In this document: piece by piece, positions 53,391-61,526 of the stretch
Numbering within the stretch: the stretch's first letter is position 1
How the letters are laid out: the number at the start of each line of letters is the position of its first letter
NCBI RefSeq assembly: GCF_004355225.1
Contig: NZ_CP037933.1
Coordinates: 1,984,001 to 2,048,000, forward strand
DNA length: 64,000 bases
Direction: 5' to 3'
Origin: Flavobacterium nackdongense
GTDB taxonomy: Bacteria; Bacteroidota; Bacteroidia; Flavobacteriales; Flavobacteriaceae
Notes under the pieces: generated by a model
Told to the model about the DNA's origin: nothing
The model's input: the letters and a program-made list of their open reading frames with translations, nothing else
Database searches by the model: none
Position numbers and translations under genes: made by a program

Positions 53391-53672
53391 TTATTTTTTG
53401 GATAAAATATCTTCTAAAATAGAAGGATTGGCAATAATTTTTTTGATAAAAATTTTACTTTTCATTTTCTTAATAAAGTTTTCAAGGAAAACAGCATCTT
53501 CTTTGTTTTGGCAATTAAAGAGCAAAGCTAATTCCCAGTCATTTGCAATTTTTGTAAAAGAACCAGCATAGAAGTGTTGATTATGTTTTAGAATTCTTTC
53601 ATCTATATTATATGTTTCACCAACATAAAATTTAGCAGAAGATGGAGAATATAGAATGTAAAGTTGATGCAT
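53391..53672 (-). CDS. Small GIY-YIG nuclease, copy 1
   Basis: Single-domain GIY-YIG endonuclease of 93 aa. The motif pair is LYILYS...KFYVGET (the two Tyr). The catalytic Arg is in DERILKHN, and the Glu is in FLENFIKKMKSK near residue 73. I chose the ATG at 53672 (MHQLYILYSPSS). A longer frame to 53765 would read through the terminator and tRNA fragment. The paralogue at 53773 differs by two residues (Ala/Thr in HFYAGSF, Ala/Asp in KIIANPS). It is co-directional with and downstream of tRNA-Phe. Confidence 0.85.
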   Translation of the reverse strand: MHQLYILYSPSSAKFYVGETYNIDERILKHNQHFYAGSFTKIANDWELALLFNCQNKEDAVFLENFIKKMKSKIFIKKIIANPSILEDILSKK

Positions 53673-53724
53673 TTGACAAAAGTAGTAACAAAAACAAAAA
53701 ACCCACTCGTTTGAGTGGGTTTCG

Positions 53725-53770
53725 TGGTACCTCCAGTCCCGAAGCTTCGGGAGAACCAGGGACACATAGG
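53725..53770 (-). pseudogene. tRNA-Phe 3'-end fragment, copy 2
   Basis: As copy 1, with the palindrome TCCCGAAGCTTCGGGA at 53737-53752 in place of the native T-loop. It lies 2 bp after the stop of the GIY-YIG gene in transcription order. Confidence 0.8.
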
Positions 53771-53772
53771 TT

Positions 53773-54054
53773 TTATTTTTTGGATAAAATATCTTCTAAA
53801 ATAGAAGGATTGTCAATAATTTTTTTGATAAAAATTTTACTTTTCATTTTCTTAATAAAGTTTTCAAGGAAAACAGCATCTTCTTTGTTTTGGCAATTAA
53901 AGAGCAAAGCTAATTCCCAGTCATTTGCAATTTTTGTAAAAGAACCAGTATAGAAGTGTTGATTATGTTTTAGAATTCTTTCATCTATATTATATGTTTC
54001 ACCAACATAAAATTTAGCAGAAGATGGAGAATATAGAATGTAAAGTTGATGCAT
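53773..54054 (-). CDS. Small GIY-YIG nuclease, copy 2
   Basis: Paralogue of the 53391-53672 gene, 93 aa, with all four catalytic positions kept (both Tyr, Arg and Glu). Upstream on the minus strand, TACTTTTG lies 4 nt before the ATG, fitting the -7 consensus, and the tRNA terminator precedes it. The gene therefore probably has its own promoter and a nearly leaderless message. It should cut DNA; the site is unknown, and the setting points to the tRNA-Phe gene. Frames extending to 54138 overlap the tRNA and are not credible. Confidence 0.85.
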   Translation of the reverse strand: MHQLYILYSPSSAKFYVGETYNIDERILKHNQHFYTGSFTKIANDWELALLFNCQNKEDAVFLENFIKKMKSKIFIKKIIDNPSILEDILSKK

Positions 54055-54080
54055 TTGACAAAAGTAGTAACAAAAACAAA

Positions 54081-54104
54081 AAACCCACTCGTTTGAGTGG
54101 GTTT
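54081..54104 (-). terminator. Terminator of tRNA-Phe
   Basis: AACCCACTC and GAGTGGGTT form a 9-bp stem 2 bp past the tRNA 3' end, with TTTTTTG following on the minus strand. Confidence 0.85.
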
Positions 54105-54106
54105 CG

Positions 54107-54179
54107 TGGTACCTCCAGGGATCGAACCAGGGACACATGGATTTTCAGTCCATTGCTCTACCATCTGAGCTAAGGTACC
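54107..54179 (-). tRNA. tRNA-Phe (anticodon GAA)
   Basis: A 73-nt cloverleaf. The acceptor GGTACCT pairs with AGGTACC, with discriminator A. The D-arm is GCTCAGATGGTAGAGC, and the anticodon arm is ATGGA-CTGAAAA-TCCAT with GAA at the centre. The T-arm is CCCTGGTTCGATCCCTGG. CCA is not encoded. A consensus promoter precedes it (54195-54224). Confidence 0.96.
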
Positions 54180-54194
54180 GTGCTAATGCGGGTG

Positions 54195-54224
54195 CAAATA
54201 TAGAACCATTTTTAATTTATCCAA
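54195..54224 (-). promoter_or_regulatory. Promoter of tRNA-Phe
   Basis: TTG (54224-54222), a 19-nt spacer and TATATTTG (54202-54195) on the minus strand form an exact consensus, 15 bp upstream of the tRNA 5' end. Confidence 0.8.
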
Positions 54225-54276
54225 AACAATTATTAAAAAAAATCTATTCGTACCTTAGCAACTTTAAAATTAGATT

Positions 54277-55008
54277 ATGATTCTAGCCGTAGATGTTGGA
54301 AATACCAGAATTAAAGCCGCTGTATTTGAGGATAATACCCTTTTAGAACACTTTGCTTTTCTGAAAACGGAACTTGAAAAAAGTATTCAAAATATTTTAG
54401 AAAAATATAAAAATACTACCGATTTAGTCGTTGCATCCGTATCTAAGGTCGAAAAAGAAGCCTTTGTTCGCTTCGAAACGAGGTTGAACGTTCATTTTAT
54501 TTCCCATTCCGATGCTTTTCCGTTTGTCAATTGTTATGAAACGCCACAAACCCTCGGCATTGACCGCATGGTTCTTGCTACAGGAGCGACAATTCAATAT
54601 CCAAAACAAAATAGATTGGTGATCGATGCCGGAACCTGTGTGACTTACGATTTTATTGATGAAAATGATAATTATCTCGGTGGTGCCATTGCGCCCGGTT
54701 TGCAATTGCGTTACGCATCGCTCCATAATTTCACAGCGAAATTACCGTTGTTGTCATTGGAAAGTCCCAAGCATTTTATAGGAAAATCAACGTCAGAATC
54801 GATTCATTCCGGAGTCGTAAATGGGTTGGTCTACGAAATTGAGGGGTACATCAATGAATTAAAGAGTCAATATTCAAAATTTATAATAATTTTAACGGGT
54901 GGAGATACAGTTTTTTTGGCTAAACGATTAAAAAATACCATATTTGCCAATTCAAATTTCCTACTCGAAAGTTTGAATCAAACATTTCAATATAAAATCA
55001 AAAAATGA
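54277..55008 (+). CDS. coaX: Type III pantothenate kinase
   Basis: First enzyme of coenzyme A synthesis, the CoaX class that is insensitive to CoA. The ATP site motif is DVGNTRIKAAVFE at residues 5-17. The pantothenate region TLGIDRMVLATGA is near 92, and DAGTCVTYDFID near 114. Near the end is ILTGGDTVFLAKRL. At 243 aa it has the usual length. The stop overlaps the next gene's start (ATGA), so it is translationally coupled to the outer-membrane protein at 55005. Confidence 0.95.
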   Translation: MILAVDVGNTRIKAAVFEDNTLLEHFAFLKTELEKSIQNILEKYKNTTDLVVASVSKVEKEAFVRFETRLNVHFISHSDAFPFVNCYETPQTLGIDRMVLATGATIQYPKQNRLVIDAGTCVTYDFIDENDNYLGGAIAPGLQLRYASLHNFTAKLPLLSLESPKHFIGKSTSESIHSGVVNGLVYEIEGYINELKSQYSKFIIILTGGDTVFLAKRLKNTIFANSNFLLESLNQTFQYKIKK

Positions 55009-56255
55009 TTAAAAATTTTTTAATAAGCTCTTGTTTATTGTTGTCATTACTATCTTTTTCGCAAGCAGGAACTTCTTCGCCTTACTCCTTCTATGGCATT
55101 GGAGAGGCCAAGTTTAATGGCAATGTCGAGAGTCGCTCGATGGGTGGAATATCAATGATTCCTGATAGTACACGTATCAATTTTCAAAATCCAGCTGGAT
55201 TTGCCAACCTAAAATGGACCAATTTTGCTATAGCAGCAAGTACCGATTATAAAAAACAAAAATCTGGCTCCTCTGATGCTGTTACCCGAAGAACAACCTT
55301 AGATTATATCGCTTTAGCAGTTCCATTGGGAAAATTTGGTGCAGGTTTTGGTCTGATTCCCTATTCTTCTGTTGGCTATAATATAGAAAACATCTACGAT
55401 GACGGTTCACAAAACAGCAAACGTTTCAATGGTTGGGGTGGTATGAACCGAGTTTTTTTAGGAACAGGATATCGAATTATGCCTAACTTAAGTATTGGTG
55501 CAACGGCTTATTATAATTTTGGAAAAATCAATACCAATAGTGTCGAGTTTATTCCATTCGTGCCTGTGGGCTCGCGTGAATTGAATGTAACTACCTTATC
55601 GGGATTGAATTTGAACTTTGGACTGATGTATCAGTATAAATTGAAAGATAAATTGACCTTGTTTAGCAGTTTTTATTATACTCCAAAAAGCATTTTGGTT
55701 TCTAATAACGAACGAACAATTGGTACTGTGACTATAAATTCGAGTTACGATTACTCTTCAGTCGATTCTTATGACTCGGTTACGACCAAAAAAGATCTGA
55801 ATTTACCGCAAAAATGGGCTCTAGGTTTTGGTATTGGAGATGCCAAAAAATGGGTTTTTGGAGCCGATTTCGCCGTTCAAGATGTAGGTAAATTGTATAA
55901 TACGTATAATACTTTGGATAATGTAACCTACAGTAAATACCAACGCTATGGTTTTGGAGGTTATTTTACTCCTACGGTAAACCCGTTTTTTAGTTATGCT
56001 AAAAGGATTACCTACCGAGCTGGTTTTGTATATGAAAAAACAGGACTCATTGTCAATTCAACTTCTATCAATGATGTTGGAATGACATTAGGAGCTGGTT
56101 TGCCTATTACCGGTTCCTTGACTAATTTGAATTTAGGCTTGCAATTCGGAAAGAAAGGAACTACCTCGAATAATTTGGTGCAGGAAAATTATATTATTCT
56201 AAACTTGGGATTTTCGCTTAACGACAAATGGTTCGTAAAAAGTAAGTACCGTTAA
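55005..56255 (+). CDS. Outer-membrane beta-barrel protein (OmpP1/FadL-like architecture)
   Basis: A 416-aa secreted protein with signal peptide (NFLISSCLLLSLLSFSQ), then SSPYSFYGIGEAKFNGNVES, RSMGGISMIPDSTRINFQNP and AGFANLKWTNF. The NPAG segment and the alternating strand pattern resemble FadL/OmpP1-type barrels common in Bacteroidota. It ends FSLNDKWFVKSKYR, not a classic C-terminal Phe. The transported substrate is unknown. It lies between coaX and lptC in a tight same-strand cluster that looks like an operon. Confidence 0.75.
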   Translation: MIKNFLISSCLLLSLLSFSQAGTSSPYSFYGIGEAKFNGNVESRSMGGISMIPDSTRINFQNPAGFANLKWTNFAIAASTDYKKQKSGSSDAVTRRTTLDYIALAVPLGKFGAGFGLIPYSSVGYNIENIYDDGSQNSKRFNGWGGMNRVFLGTGYRIMPNLSIGATAYYNFGKINTNSVEFIPFVPVGSRELNVTTLSGLNLNFGLMYQYKLKDKLTLFSSFYYTPKSILVSNNERTIGTVTINSSYDYSSVDSYDSVTTKKDLNLPQKWALGFGIGDAKKWVFGADFAVQDVGKLYNTYNTLDNVTYSKYQRYGFGGYFTPTVNPFFSYAKRITYRAGFVYEKTGLIVNSTSINDVGMTLGAGLPITGSLTNLNLGLQFGKKGTTSNNLVQENYIILNLGFSLNDKWFVKSKYR

Positions 56256-56304
56256 GCAATTCAGTTGTGATACTATTTTCATAGAATTCTGTTAGGTTGA
56301 ACCA

Positions 56305-56859
56305 ATGAATTTACAAAAAACAAAAACTATCCTTTTTCTCCTCTCTGGTATCGCTGGCTGGATTGTATGGGGTTGTGAAAGCAATTTTAAAGAAATTCAA
56401 AAAAGTAACTTATCGGAATTTGTGCCTAGTGGCGAAGCTGAAAAAATTAATTTAAAATACACCGATTCAGGTCGAATCACAGCGATTTTGGTAAGTCCCA
56501 AAATGATGGAGTTTGCCAATGTTGATTTTCCATTTACCGATTTTCCGAAAGGTATAGACGTGACTTTATATGACAAAAACAATAAAAGAACGATAATTCT
56601 TGCCGATTATGCAACCTCATACAAATTGACCAATATTATCGATTTGAAAGGGAATGTAAAAATCACTTCACAAGACGGACAAATTCTAGAAACGGACCAA
56701 TTGTTTTTCGATCAGAAAAACGAATGGTTTTTTACTGAAAAAAGCTTTAAATTTACCGATGCCAAAGGATCTTCCAAAGGTCAAGGAATCGATTTTAGTA
56801 AAGATTTTAAGGTCATCAACTCGCAGAAAATTGCCGGAGAAATCGAATCAGACGAATAA
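56305..56859 (+). CDS. lptC: LPS export protein LptC
   Basis: Periplasmic bridge component of lipopolysaccharide transport, linking the LptBFG transporter to LptA. The 184-aa protein has an N-terminal membrane segment (TILFLLSGIAGWIVWGCES) that may be processed as a lipoprotein at Cys24. The LptC beta-jellyroll follows: YTDSGRITAILVSPKMMEFA, FPKGIDVTLYDKNNKRTIIL, then DLKGNVKITSQDGQILETDQ. The context beside an outer-membrane protein fits. Confidence 0.88.
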   Translation: MNLQKTKTILFLLSGIAGWIVWGCESNFKEIQKSNLSEFVPSGEAEKINLKYTDSGRITAILVSPKMMEFANVDFPFTDFPKGIDVTLYDKNNKRTIILADYATSYKLTNIIDLKGNVKITSQDGQILETDQLFFDQKNEWFFTEKSFKFTDAKGSSKGQGIDFSKDFKVINSQKIAGEIESDE

Positions 56860-56871
56860 AAATAGTACAGT

Positions 56872-57066
56872 ATGAAATATTTAAAGTTTACCCAGTATAT
56901 TTATCTTGTTGCCGCAATCATTTTTGCAATTAGAGCTGCTGAAATATGGGACAAAGAACGAGAGCAAGCCTATCTTTTTTTAGGAATCACAGCACTTTCT
57001 ATTTTTATGTTTTTCTTCAGAAGAAAGTTTGCCAAAAAGTTTGAAGATAGAAACACCAATTCCTAA
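56872..57066 (+). CDS. Small membrane protein between lptC and the CNNM-type gene
   Basis: A 64-aa protein with two hydrophobic helices, about residues 6-22 (TQYIYLVAAIIFAIRAA) and 32-48 (AYLFLGITALSIFMFFF), and basic flanks. I recognise no named family, but small proteins like this after lptC are frequent in Flavobacteriia (recollection). It starts 12 bp after lptC and ends 2 bp before the next gene, strongly suggesting one operon and a real gene. Confidence 0.72.
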   Translation: MKYLKFTQYIYLVAAIIFAIRAAEIWDKEREQAYLFLGITALSIFMFFFRRKFAKKFEDRNTNS

Positions 57067-57068
57067 TT

Positions 57069-58328
57069 ATGGAAATTAGTATTATCATTTTATGTCTAAT
57101 ACTATGTGCGTTTTTTTCAGGAATGGAAATTGCTTTTATCTCTTCGAATAAAATTTATCTCGAAATAGAAAAAAAACAGGATAATTTCATTTCCTCCATC
57201 CTAACCAAACTCACCGAAAAACCATCAAAGTTTATTGCCGCAATGCTCATTGGAAATAATATAGCATTGGTGGTGTACGGGTTTTTTATGGGTGATTTAT
57301 TAATGCTTTGGATAGAAAATCTGGGAGTGCATTTGTCTGATTTTCTGAACCTTCTGCTGCAAACGATTCTTTCCACAATCATTGTTTTGGTTACCGCCGA
57401 GTTTTTGCCTAAAGTTTTTTTTCAAATTTATGCCAATTCGCTGATGAAGTTTTTTGCGCTTCCGGCCTACTTTTTTTACCTTTTATTTTATTTTATTTCC
57501 TCATTTTTCATTTGGGTTTCCGATTTTGTTTTGATGAAATTTTTCAAAACCGAAGGCGATCAGGTCCCCTTGTATTTCAGCAAAGCCGAACTTGGAAACT
57601 ATATTACCGAGCAAATGAGCACAGTCGAAAATAATGAAGAAATGGATTCTGAGATTCAAATTTTTCAAAACGCCTTAGACTTTTCCGGAGTAAAAGCGCG
57701 CGATATTATGACGCCAAGAACCGAGCTCGTTGCTATCGATTTATTGGATTCTATTACAGAATTAAAAGAATTATTTATTGAAACAGGCTACTCGAAAATT
57801 CTTGTTTTTAACAGTTCGCTAGACGATATCGTAGGCTATGTTCATTCTTTTGATTTATTCAAAAAACCAAAAAACATCAAATCGATTCTGATCCCGGTGG
57901 AATTTGTTCCCGAAACGATTTACATAAAAGACGCGATGAACTTGCTTACCAAAAAACGGAAAAGTGTTGCCATTGTTCTCGACGAATACGGAGGGACCTC
58001 TGGAATTATAACCATAGAAGATATTATTGAAGAGCTTTTTGGCGAGATTGAAGACGAACACGATTCTGACGAGGAATTGATCGAAAAACAACTCGAACAA
58101 GGCGTTTTTGTTTTCTCCACCCGACTCGATGTCGAATATATAAACCAAGTGTACAAATTAGACATTCCGGAAAGTGATTCTTACGGTACATTGGGCGGTT
58201 TTATTGTAGATTCAACAAAAGAAATCCCTCAGAAAGGGGATGCAGTTACCATTGGGAACTACCATTTTATCATCGAAGAAGCCACCAATAAGAAAATCGA
58301 ATTGGTCAAAATGACAGTAAAAGATTGA
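57069..58328 (+). CDS. CNNM/CorC-HlyC family transporter (DUF21-CBS-CorC)
   Basis: Inner-membrane protein of 419 aa. The DUF21/CNNM transmembrane domain spans about 1-190 (ISIIILCLILCAFFSGMEIA, FISSNKIYLEI). A CBS pair lies about 205-325 (VKARDIMTPRTELVAIDLLD; TIYIKDAMNLLTKKRKSVAI), and a C-terminal CorC/HlyC domain about 335-415. Relatives export Mg2+ or Co2+; 'hemolysin' labels are historical. It resembles GldE in architecture, but gldD is not adjacent, so I do not use that name. It follows the small membrane gene by 2 bp. Confidence 0.88.
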   Translation: MEISIIILCLILCAFFSGMEIAFISSNKIYLEIEKKQDNFISSILTKLTEKPSKFIAAMLIGNNIALVVYGFFMGDLLMLWIENLGVHLSDFLNLLLQTILSTIIVLVTAEFLPKVFFQIYANSLMKFFALPAYFFYLLFYFISSFFIWVSDFVLMKFFKTEGDQVPLYFSKAELGNYITEQMSTVENNEEMDSEIQIFQNALDFSGVKARDIMTPRTELVAIDLLDSITELKELFIETGYSKILVFNSSLDDIVGYVHSFDLFKKPKNIKSILIPVEFVPETIYIKDAMNLLTKKRKSVAIVLDEYGGTSGIITIEDIIEELFGEIEDEHDSDEELIEKQLEQGVFVFSTRLDVEYINQVYKLDIPESDSYGTLGGFIVDSTKEIPQKGDAVTIGNYHFIIEEATNKKIELVKMTVKD

Positions 58329-58437
58329 TTTTTTTTAATAAATCAAAAAAACTTGTAAATTATAACGCGAGTACTATAATTATTAATTAGATAATTGTAT
58401 TTTCGCAGACTGAATATAAAAATTAATATAAATTAAA

Positions 58438-60537
58438 ATGGCAGTTTTACAAAAAATTAGACAACGTTCCGCATTAACTATAATAATTATTGCATTTGCT
58501 TTATTTGCATTTTTAGTTCCAAGTTTATTCAATAAAAATAATTTGGTCAAAGGCTCAACCGATGTTGGGAGTGTAAATGGTAAAGATATTTCTTTCGAAG
58601 AGTTTAGAATTAAAGTTAGTAATGTCGAAAAAAGCCAGCAAGGTATTACTCCAACAGCAGCCGCGAACCGAGTTTGGGATCAAGAAGTGTCTATTGCTTT
58701 ATTAACAAATGAATTCGATAAATTAGGATTAAGAGTAGGAGCAAAACATATAATGGAAGTGTTGAAATCAGATCAAAATATTGGAAAAAACCCAATGTTT
58801 TTGAATGCTGCCGGTGTTTTTGATGAGGCCAAATTCAAGGAAGCTATTAAAACCAATCCTCAAATTGCGGATTATTTGAAGAATGCCGAAAAGGATGCTG
58901 AGCTTAACGCAAAATATCAGATGTACGCTACAATGATAAAAGCAGGCGCTTACACCACAGACAGTGAAGGAAAATTGAAATATGAAATGGAGTCCAACAA
59001 AGTAAACTTCTCCTATGTTGCCGGATTGTATTCGACCATCAAAGACAGCGATGTAAAAATTTCAGACGATGAGATTGTTGCTTTTATGAAAAAGAACGAA
59101 AAGAAATACAAGTCGGATGAAACAAGAGAACTAGAATATGTTCTGATTGAAGACAAAGCTTCACCTGCAGACGAAGCGGAAATAAAAGCAAAAATCAATT
59201 CCTTGTTAACAGGAAGTGTTGTTTACAATACTAAAACCGGAAAAAATGATACATTGCCAGGTTTCAAATCGGCTACTAATGTGGTTGAATTTGTAAATTC
59301 AAACTCAGATGTTCCTTATGATTCAACCTATGTAGCCAAAAAAGACTTACCAGCTGTTGATGCCGATAAATTATACAACTTAGCTCCAGGAGAAATTTAT
59401 GGGCCTTATATGTTCGGAAAATACTATTGTCTATCTAAATCATTAGGCAGAAAAGTAGGCGTGAATGCAAAAGCAAGTCATATCTTGATTAGCTATGAAG
59501 GAACACAAGTTCCAAATCAAAAAGAGAAAAGAACAAAAGAACAAGCCAAAGCGAAAGCAGAACAAATATTAGCGCAAGTCAATGCTAACCCAGATAGCTT
59601 TATGATGTTAGCTTTTACCGCTTCGGATGATTCATCTTCACAACAAGGTGGAGACTTAGGTTTCTTTGGACCAAATCAAATGGTAAAACCTTTCAATGAT
59701 TTTGTTTTTGGGAACCCTATCGGAAAAGTGGGATTGGTAGAAACTAATTTTGGATACCATATTATTAAGGTTACAGACAAACAAGACGGAATTCGCCTTG
59801 CTACTGTAGCTCAAAAAGTAGAAGCTTCAGAAGTAACATCAAACAAAATTTTCGAACAAGCAACTCAATTCGAAATGGATGCTAACGAAAAAGATTTTGC
59901 AAAAACGGCTGCAGCAATGAAACTTACCGTTGCACCTCCAGTGACTGTAAAGGCAATGGACGAATCTTTTGGTCCATTGGGTAACCAAAGAAATATCGTG
60001 AGATGGGCATTCGAGGACGAAACTGCTGTTGGTGCAGTAAAAAGATTTGAAGTAGCCAATTTGGGTAATGTTATTGCAAAAATTAAAAAAGTAAATCCAG
60101 AAGGATTGATGGCTGTTGATATGGTTCGTTCTTATGTGGAACCAATTTTAAAGAACAAGAAAAAAGCCGAATTAATCAAAGCCAAAATGTCGGGAACTTC
60201 GCTCGAAGCGATTGCTAAAGCTGCAGGTTCAACAGTACAACAAGCTATAGATGTAACTATGGAAAATCCAGTACTTACTGGCGGTGTTGGACAAGAGCCA
60301 AAAGTAGTCGGAAATGCATTTGCCTTGAGCGCTGGTAAACTTTCGGCTCCAATCGAAGGAAATACAGGTGTGTATGTAGTGAAAAATAACAGCACAGTAA
60401 AAGCACCCGTTTTGAAAGATCATACAGCTTATGTGGCCAAATTGAAAGCACAAAGCGCAGGAGATTTCAACAGAGTGATGCCAGCATTAAAAGACAAAGC
60501 TGAAATCAAAGACAACAGAAAACAATTCAATTATTAG
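58438..60537 (+). CDS. ppiD: PpiD/SurA-type periplasmic peptidyl-prolyl isomerase
   Basis: Membrane-anchored chaperone for envelope proteins. One TM helix at about residues 12-32 (LTIIIIAFALFAFLVPSLF) is followed by a SurA-N chaperone region (VGSVNGKDISFEEFRIKVSN). A parvulin domain lies about 340-445 (NAKASHILISYEGTQ, then GGDLGFFGPNQMVKPFNDFV and GYHIIKVTDKQ). A second, diverged rotamase-like region is near 600-690. At 699 aa it has the length usual for Bacteroidota homologues. A strong terminator follows. Confidence 0.92.
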   Translation: MAVLQKIRQRSALTIIIIAFALFAFLVPSLFNKNNLVKGSTDVGSVNGKDISFEEFRIKVSNVEKSQQGITPTAAANRVWDQEVSIALLTNEFDKLGLRVGAKHIMEVLKSDQNIGKNPMFLNAAGVFDEAKFKEAIKTNPQIADYLKNAEKDAELNAKYQMYATMIKAGAYTTDSEGKLKYEMESNKVNFSYVAGLYSTIKDSDVKISDDEIVAFMKKNEKKYKSDETRELEYVLIEDKASPADEAEIKAKINSLLTGSVVYNTKTGKNDTLPGFKSATNVVEFVNSNSDVPYDSTYVAKKDLPAVDADKLYNLAPGEIYGPYMFGKYYCLSKSLGRKVGVNAKASHILISYEGTQVPNQKEKRTKEQAKAKAEQILAQVNANPDSFMMLAFTASDDSSSQQGGDLGFFGPNQMVKPFNDFVFGNPIGKVGLVETNFGYHIIKVTDKQDGIRLATVAQKVEASEVTSNKIFEQATQFEMDANEKDFAKTAAAMKLTVAPPVTVKAMDESFGPLGNQRNIVRWAFEDETAVGAVKRFEVANLGNVIAKIKKVNPEGLMAVDMVRSYVEPILKNKKKAELIKAKMSGTSLEAIAKAAGSTVQQAIDVTMENPVLTGGVGQEPKVVGNAFALSAGKLSAPIEGNTGVYVVKNNSTVKAPVLKDHTAYVAKLKAQSAGDFNRVMPALKDKAEIKDNRKQFNY

Positions 60538-60559
60538 ATTGAAGTTTAAATAAAGATGG

Positions 60560-60597
60560 AATCCCGTTTAGTACTGCACTAAACGGGATTTTTTATA
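60560..60597. terminator. Terminator between ppiD and the GHMP kinase gene
   Basis: AATCCCGTTTAGT pairs with ACTAAACGGGATT (60560-60590), a 13-bp stem, then TTTTTAT. The genes are convergent and the minus-strand gene stops at 60593, inside the T-tract, so it may serve both. Confidence 0.88.
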
Positions 60598-61510
60598 ATA
60601 TCATATCATTATAAGAAACGATCGTGCGAAAACCTCTTTCTTTAAAATAGTCGGCAGGATTTTCTTTTGAAATCGCTAAAACAAAATCGCCACCCCAAGC
60701 ACCAAGGCTTTTTATGACACCATTAAAATCGGGAAATAAGGATTCCTTTATGGTTTGCATTTCGAGAATAGTACTCATTCCGGCCTCGTGTTCTTCTAAT
60801 GCCAAAGCAAATTCTTGAAGTGTTTCTGCCTGTAAAACCGCCGAAGTAATTTTGTTGCTCGCAATAATGTTCTTAGCTAATGTTTCGTTTTTGTTGTTAT
60901 AATACGATGCGATAGCGGCTTTGCTACTTTGTTTTTTTTCCAAATAGACAAAGTATAAATTTTCGGCAAATTTAGGTTCAAATGATACGGTTTCAACTAC
61001 TGGCTTGCCATTGTCTAAATGATACAAAATAGGACTGTCATTTTGAGCACAGGCAATATCGTATCCGCTGCCACCAAAACTATTGTTAAGCAAATCAAAG
61101 GCATTAATCTCTAGCCATTGTGCGATATTATTTATCAGAGTAGAGGAAGTTCCCAAACCCCAATTTCTTGGAAAACTGAGTTCTGTTCGAATTTGAAACC
61201 CTTGCGATTTTTGTATAAAGTCTGGATTTAATAAATAACCTTGCCGTAAAATTTCGATTAAAGTGTTTTTTACAGATTCAGGTGATGCGAGAGATTTTTC
61301 TTTTATAATATCCTCGAATGAAATAGTTTCTTCTAGCCAAAGACTTCCATCTGCATCATAACTTGTCCAATTAATTTCTTGATTATTCCCTTTTTCGACA
61401 ATCAGTTTTTGTCCGAATTTGGTAGGCAAAGCCAAAGCATTTGCGCCGTCAAGAACCAAATATTCTCCTGTAATTAATAGTTTTCCGTTGCTGTAAAATT
61501 CTTTTATCAT
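60593..61510 (-). CDS. GYDIA-family GHMP kinase (mevalonate-pathway type)
   Basis: A 305-aa GHMP-superfamily kinase. It opens FYSNGKLLITGEYLVLDGA, as in mevalonate-type kinases. The ATP loop GLGTSSTLINNIAQWL is near 125, and the subfamily signature GSGYDIACAQ near 155. Its position beside HMG-CoA reductase suggests it phosphorylates mevalonate or phosphomevalonate for isoprenoid synthesis. Which step is not clear from sequence. I chose the ATG at 61510; a longer frame to 61543 would run into the CCCTGACAGGG repeat. Confidence 0.85.
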   Translation of the reverse strand: MIKEFYSNGKLLITGEYLVLDGANALALPTKFGQKLIVEKGNNQEINWTSYDADGSLWLEETISFEDIIKEKSLASPESVKNTLIEILRQGYLLNPDFIQKSQGFQIRTELSFPRNWGLGTSSTLINNIAQWLEINAFDLLNNSFGGSGYDIACAQNDSPILYHLDNGKPVVETVSFEPKFAENLYFVYLEKKQSSKAAIASYYNNKNETLAKNIIASNKITSAVLQAETLQEFALALEEHEAGMSTILEMQTIKESLFPDFNGVIKSLGAWGGDFVLAISKENPADYFKERGFRTIVSYNDMIL

Positions 61511-61526
61511 AGGGTAAATTAAAAAT

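Larger units (their letters stand above)
53308..53689 (-). mobile_element. GIY-YIG/tRNA-Phe unit, copy 1 (distal)
   Basis: One 382-bp unit, directly repeated by 53690-54071. Read on the minus strand it holds a short leader, a 93-codon GIY-YIG gene, a damaged tRNA-Phe 3' end (53388-53343) and the tRNA-type terminator (53340-53317). I found only about three substitutions between the two copies, in keeping with a recent tandem duplication. The unit boundary coincides with the terminator of the intact tRNA-Phe. Confidence 0.85.
53690..54071 (-). mobile_element. GIY-YIG/tRNA-Phe unit, copy 2 (next to the intact tRNA)
   Basis: Second 382-bp unit with the same internal order: leader, GIY-YIG gene (54054-53773), tRNA 3' fragment (53770-53725) and terminator (53722-53699). 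It joins directly to the terminator of the intact tRNA-Phe at 54081-54104, which is the third, native copy of the shared end sequence. Confidence 0.85.

Noticed and set aside
53673..53765. N-terminal extension of the GIY-YIG protein (WRYHETHSNEWVFCFCYYFC)
   Set aside because: It is translated from the tRNA fragment and terminator, and the domain begins exactly at the internal ATG 53672. The same applies to 54055-54138.
53308..53770. Additional tRNA-Phe genes at the two 3'-end copies
   Set aside because: Only the 3' part is present and the T-loop is replaced by a palindrome; there is no D-arm or anticodon arm, so these are fragments.
57069..58328. GldE gliding-motility protein
   Set aside because: Architecture is similar (DUF21-CBS-CorC), but gldD is not adjacent and many general CNNM/CorC paralogues exist, so the specific name is not supported.
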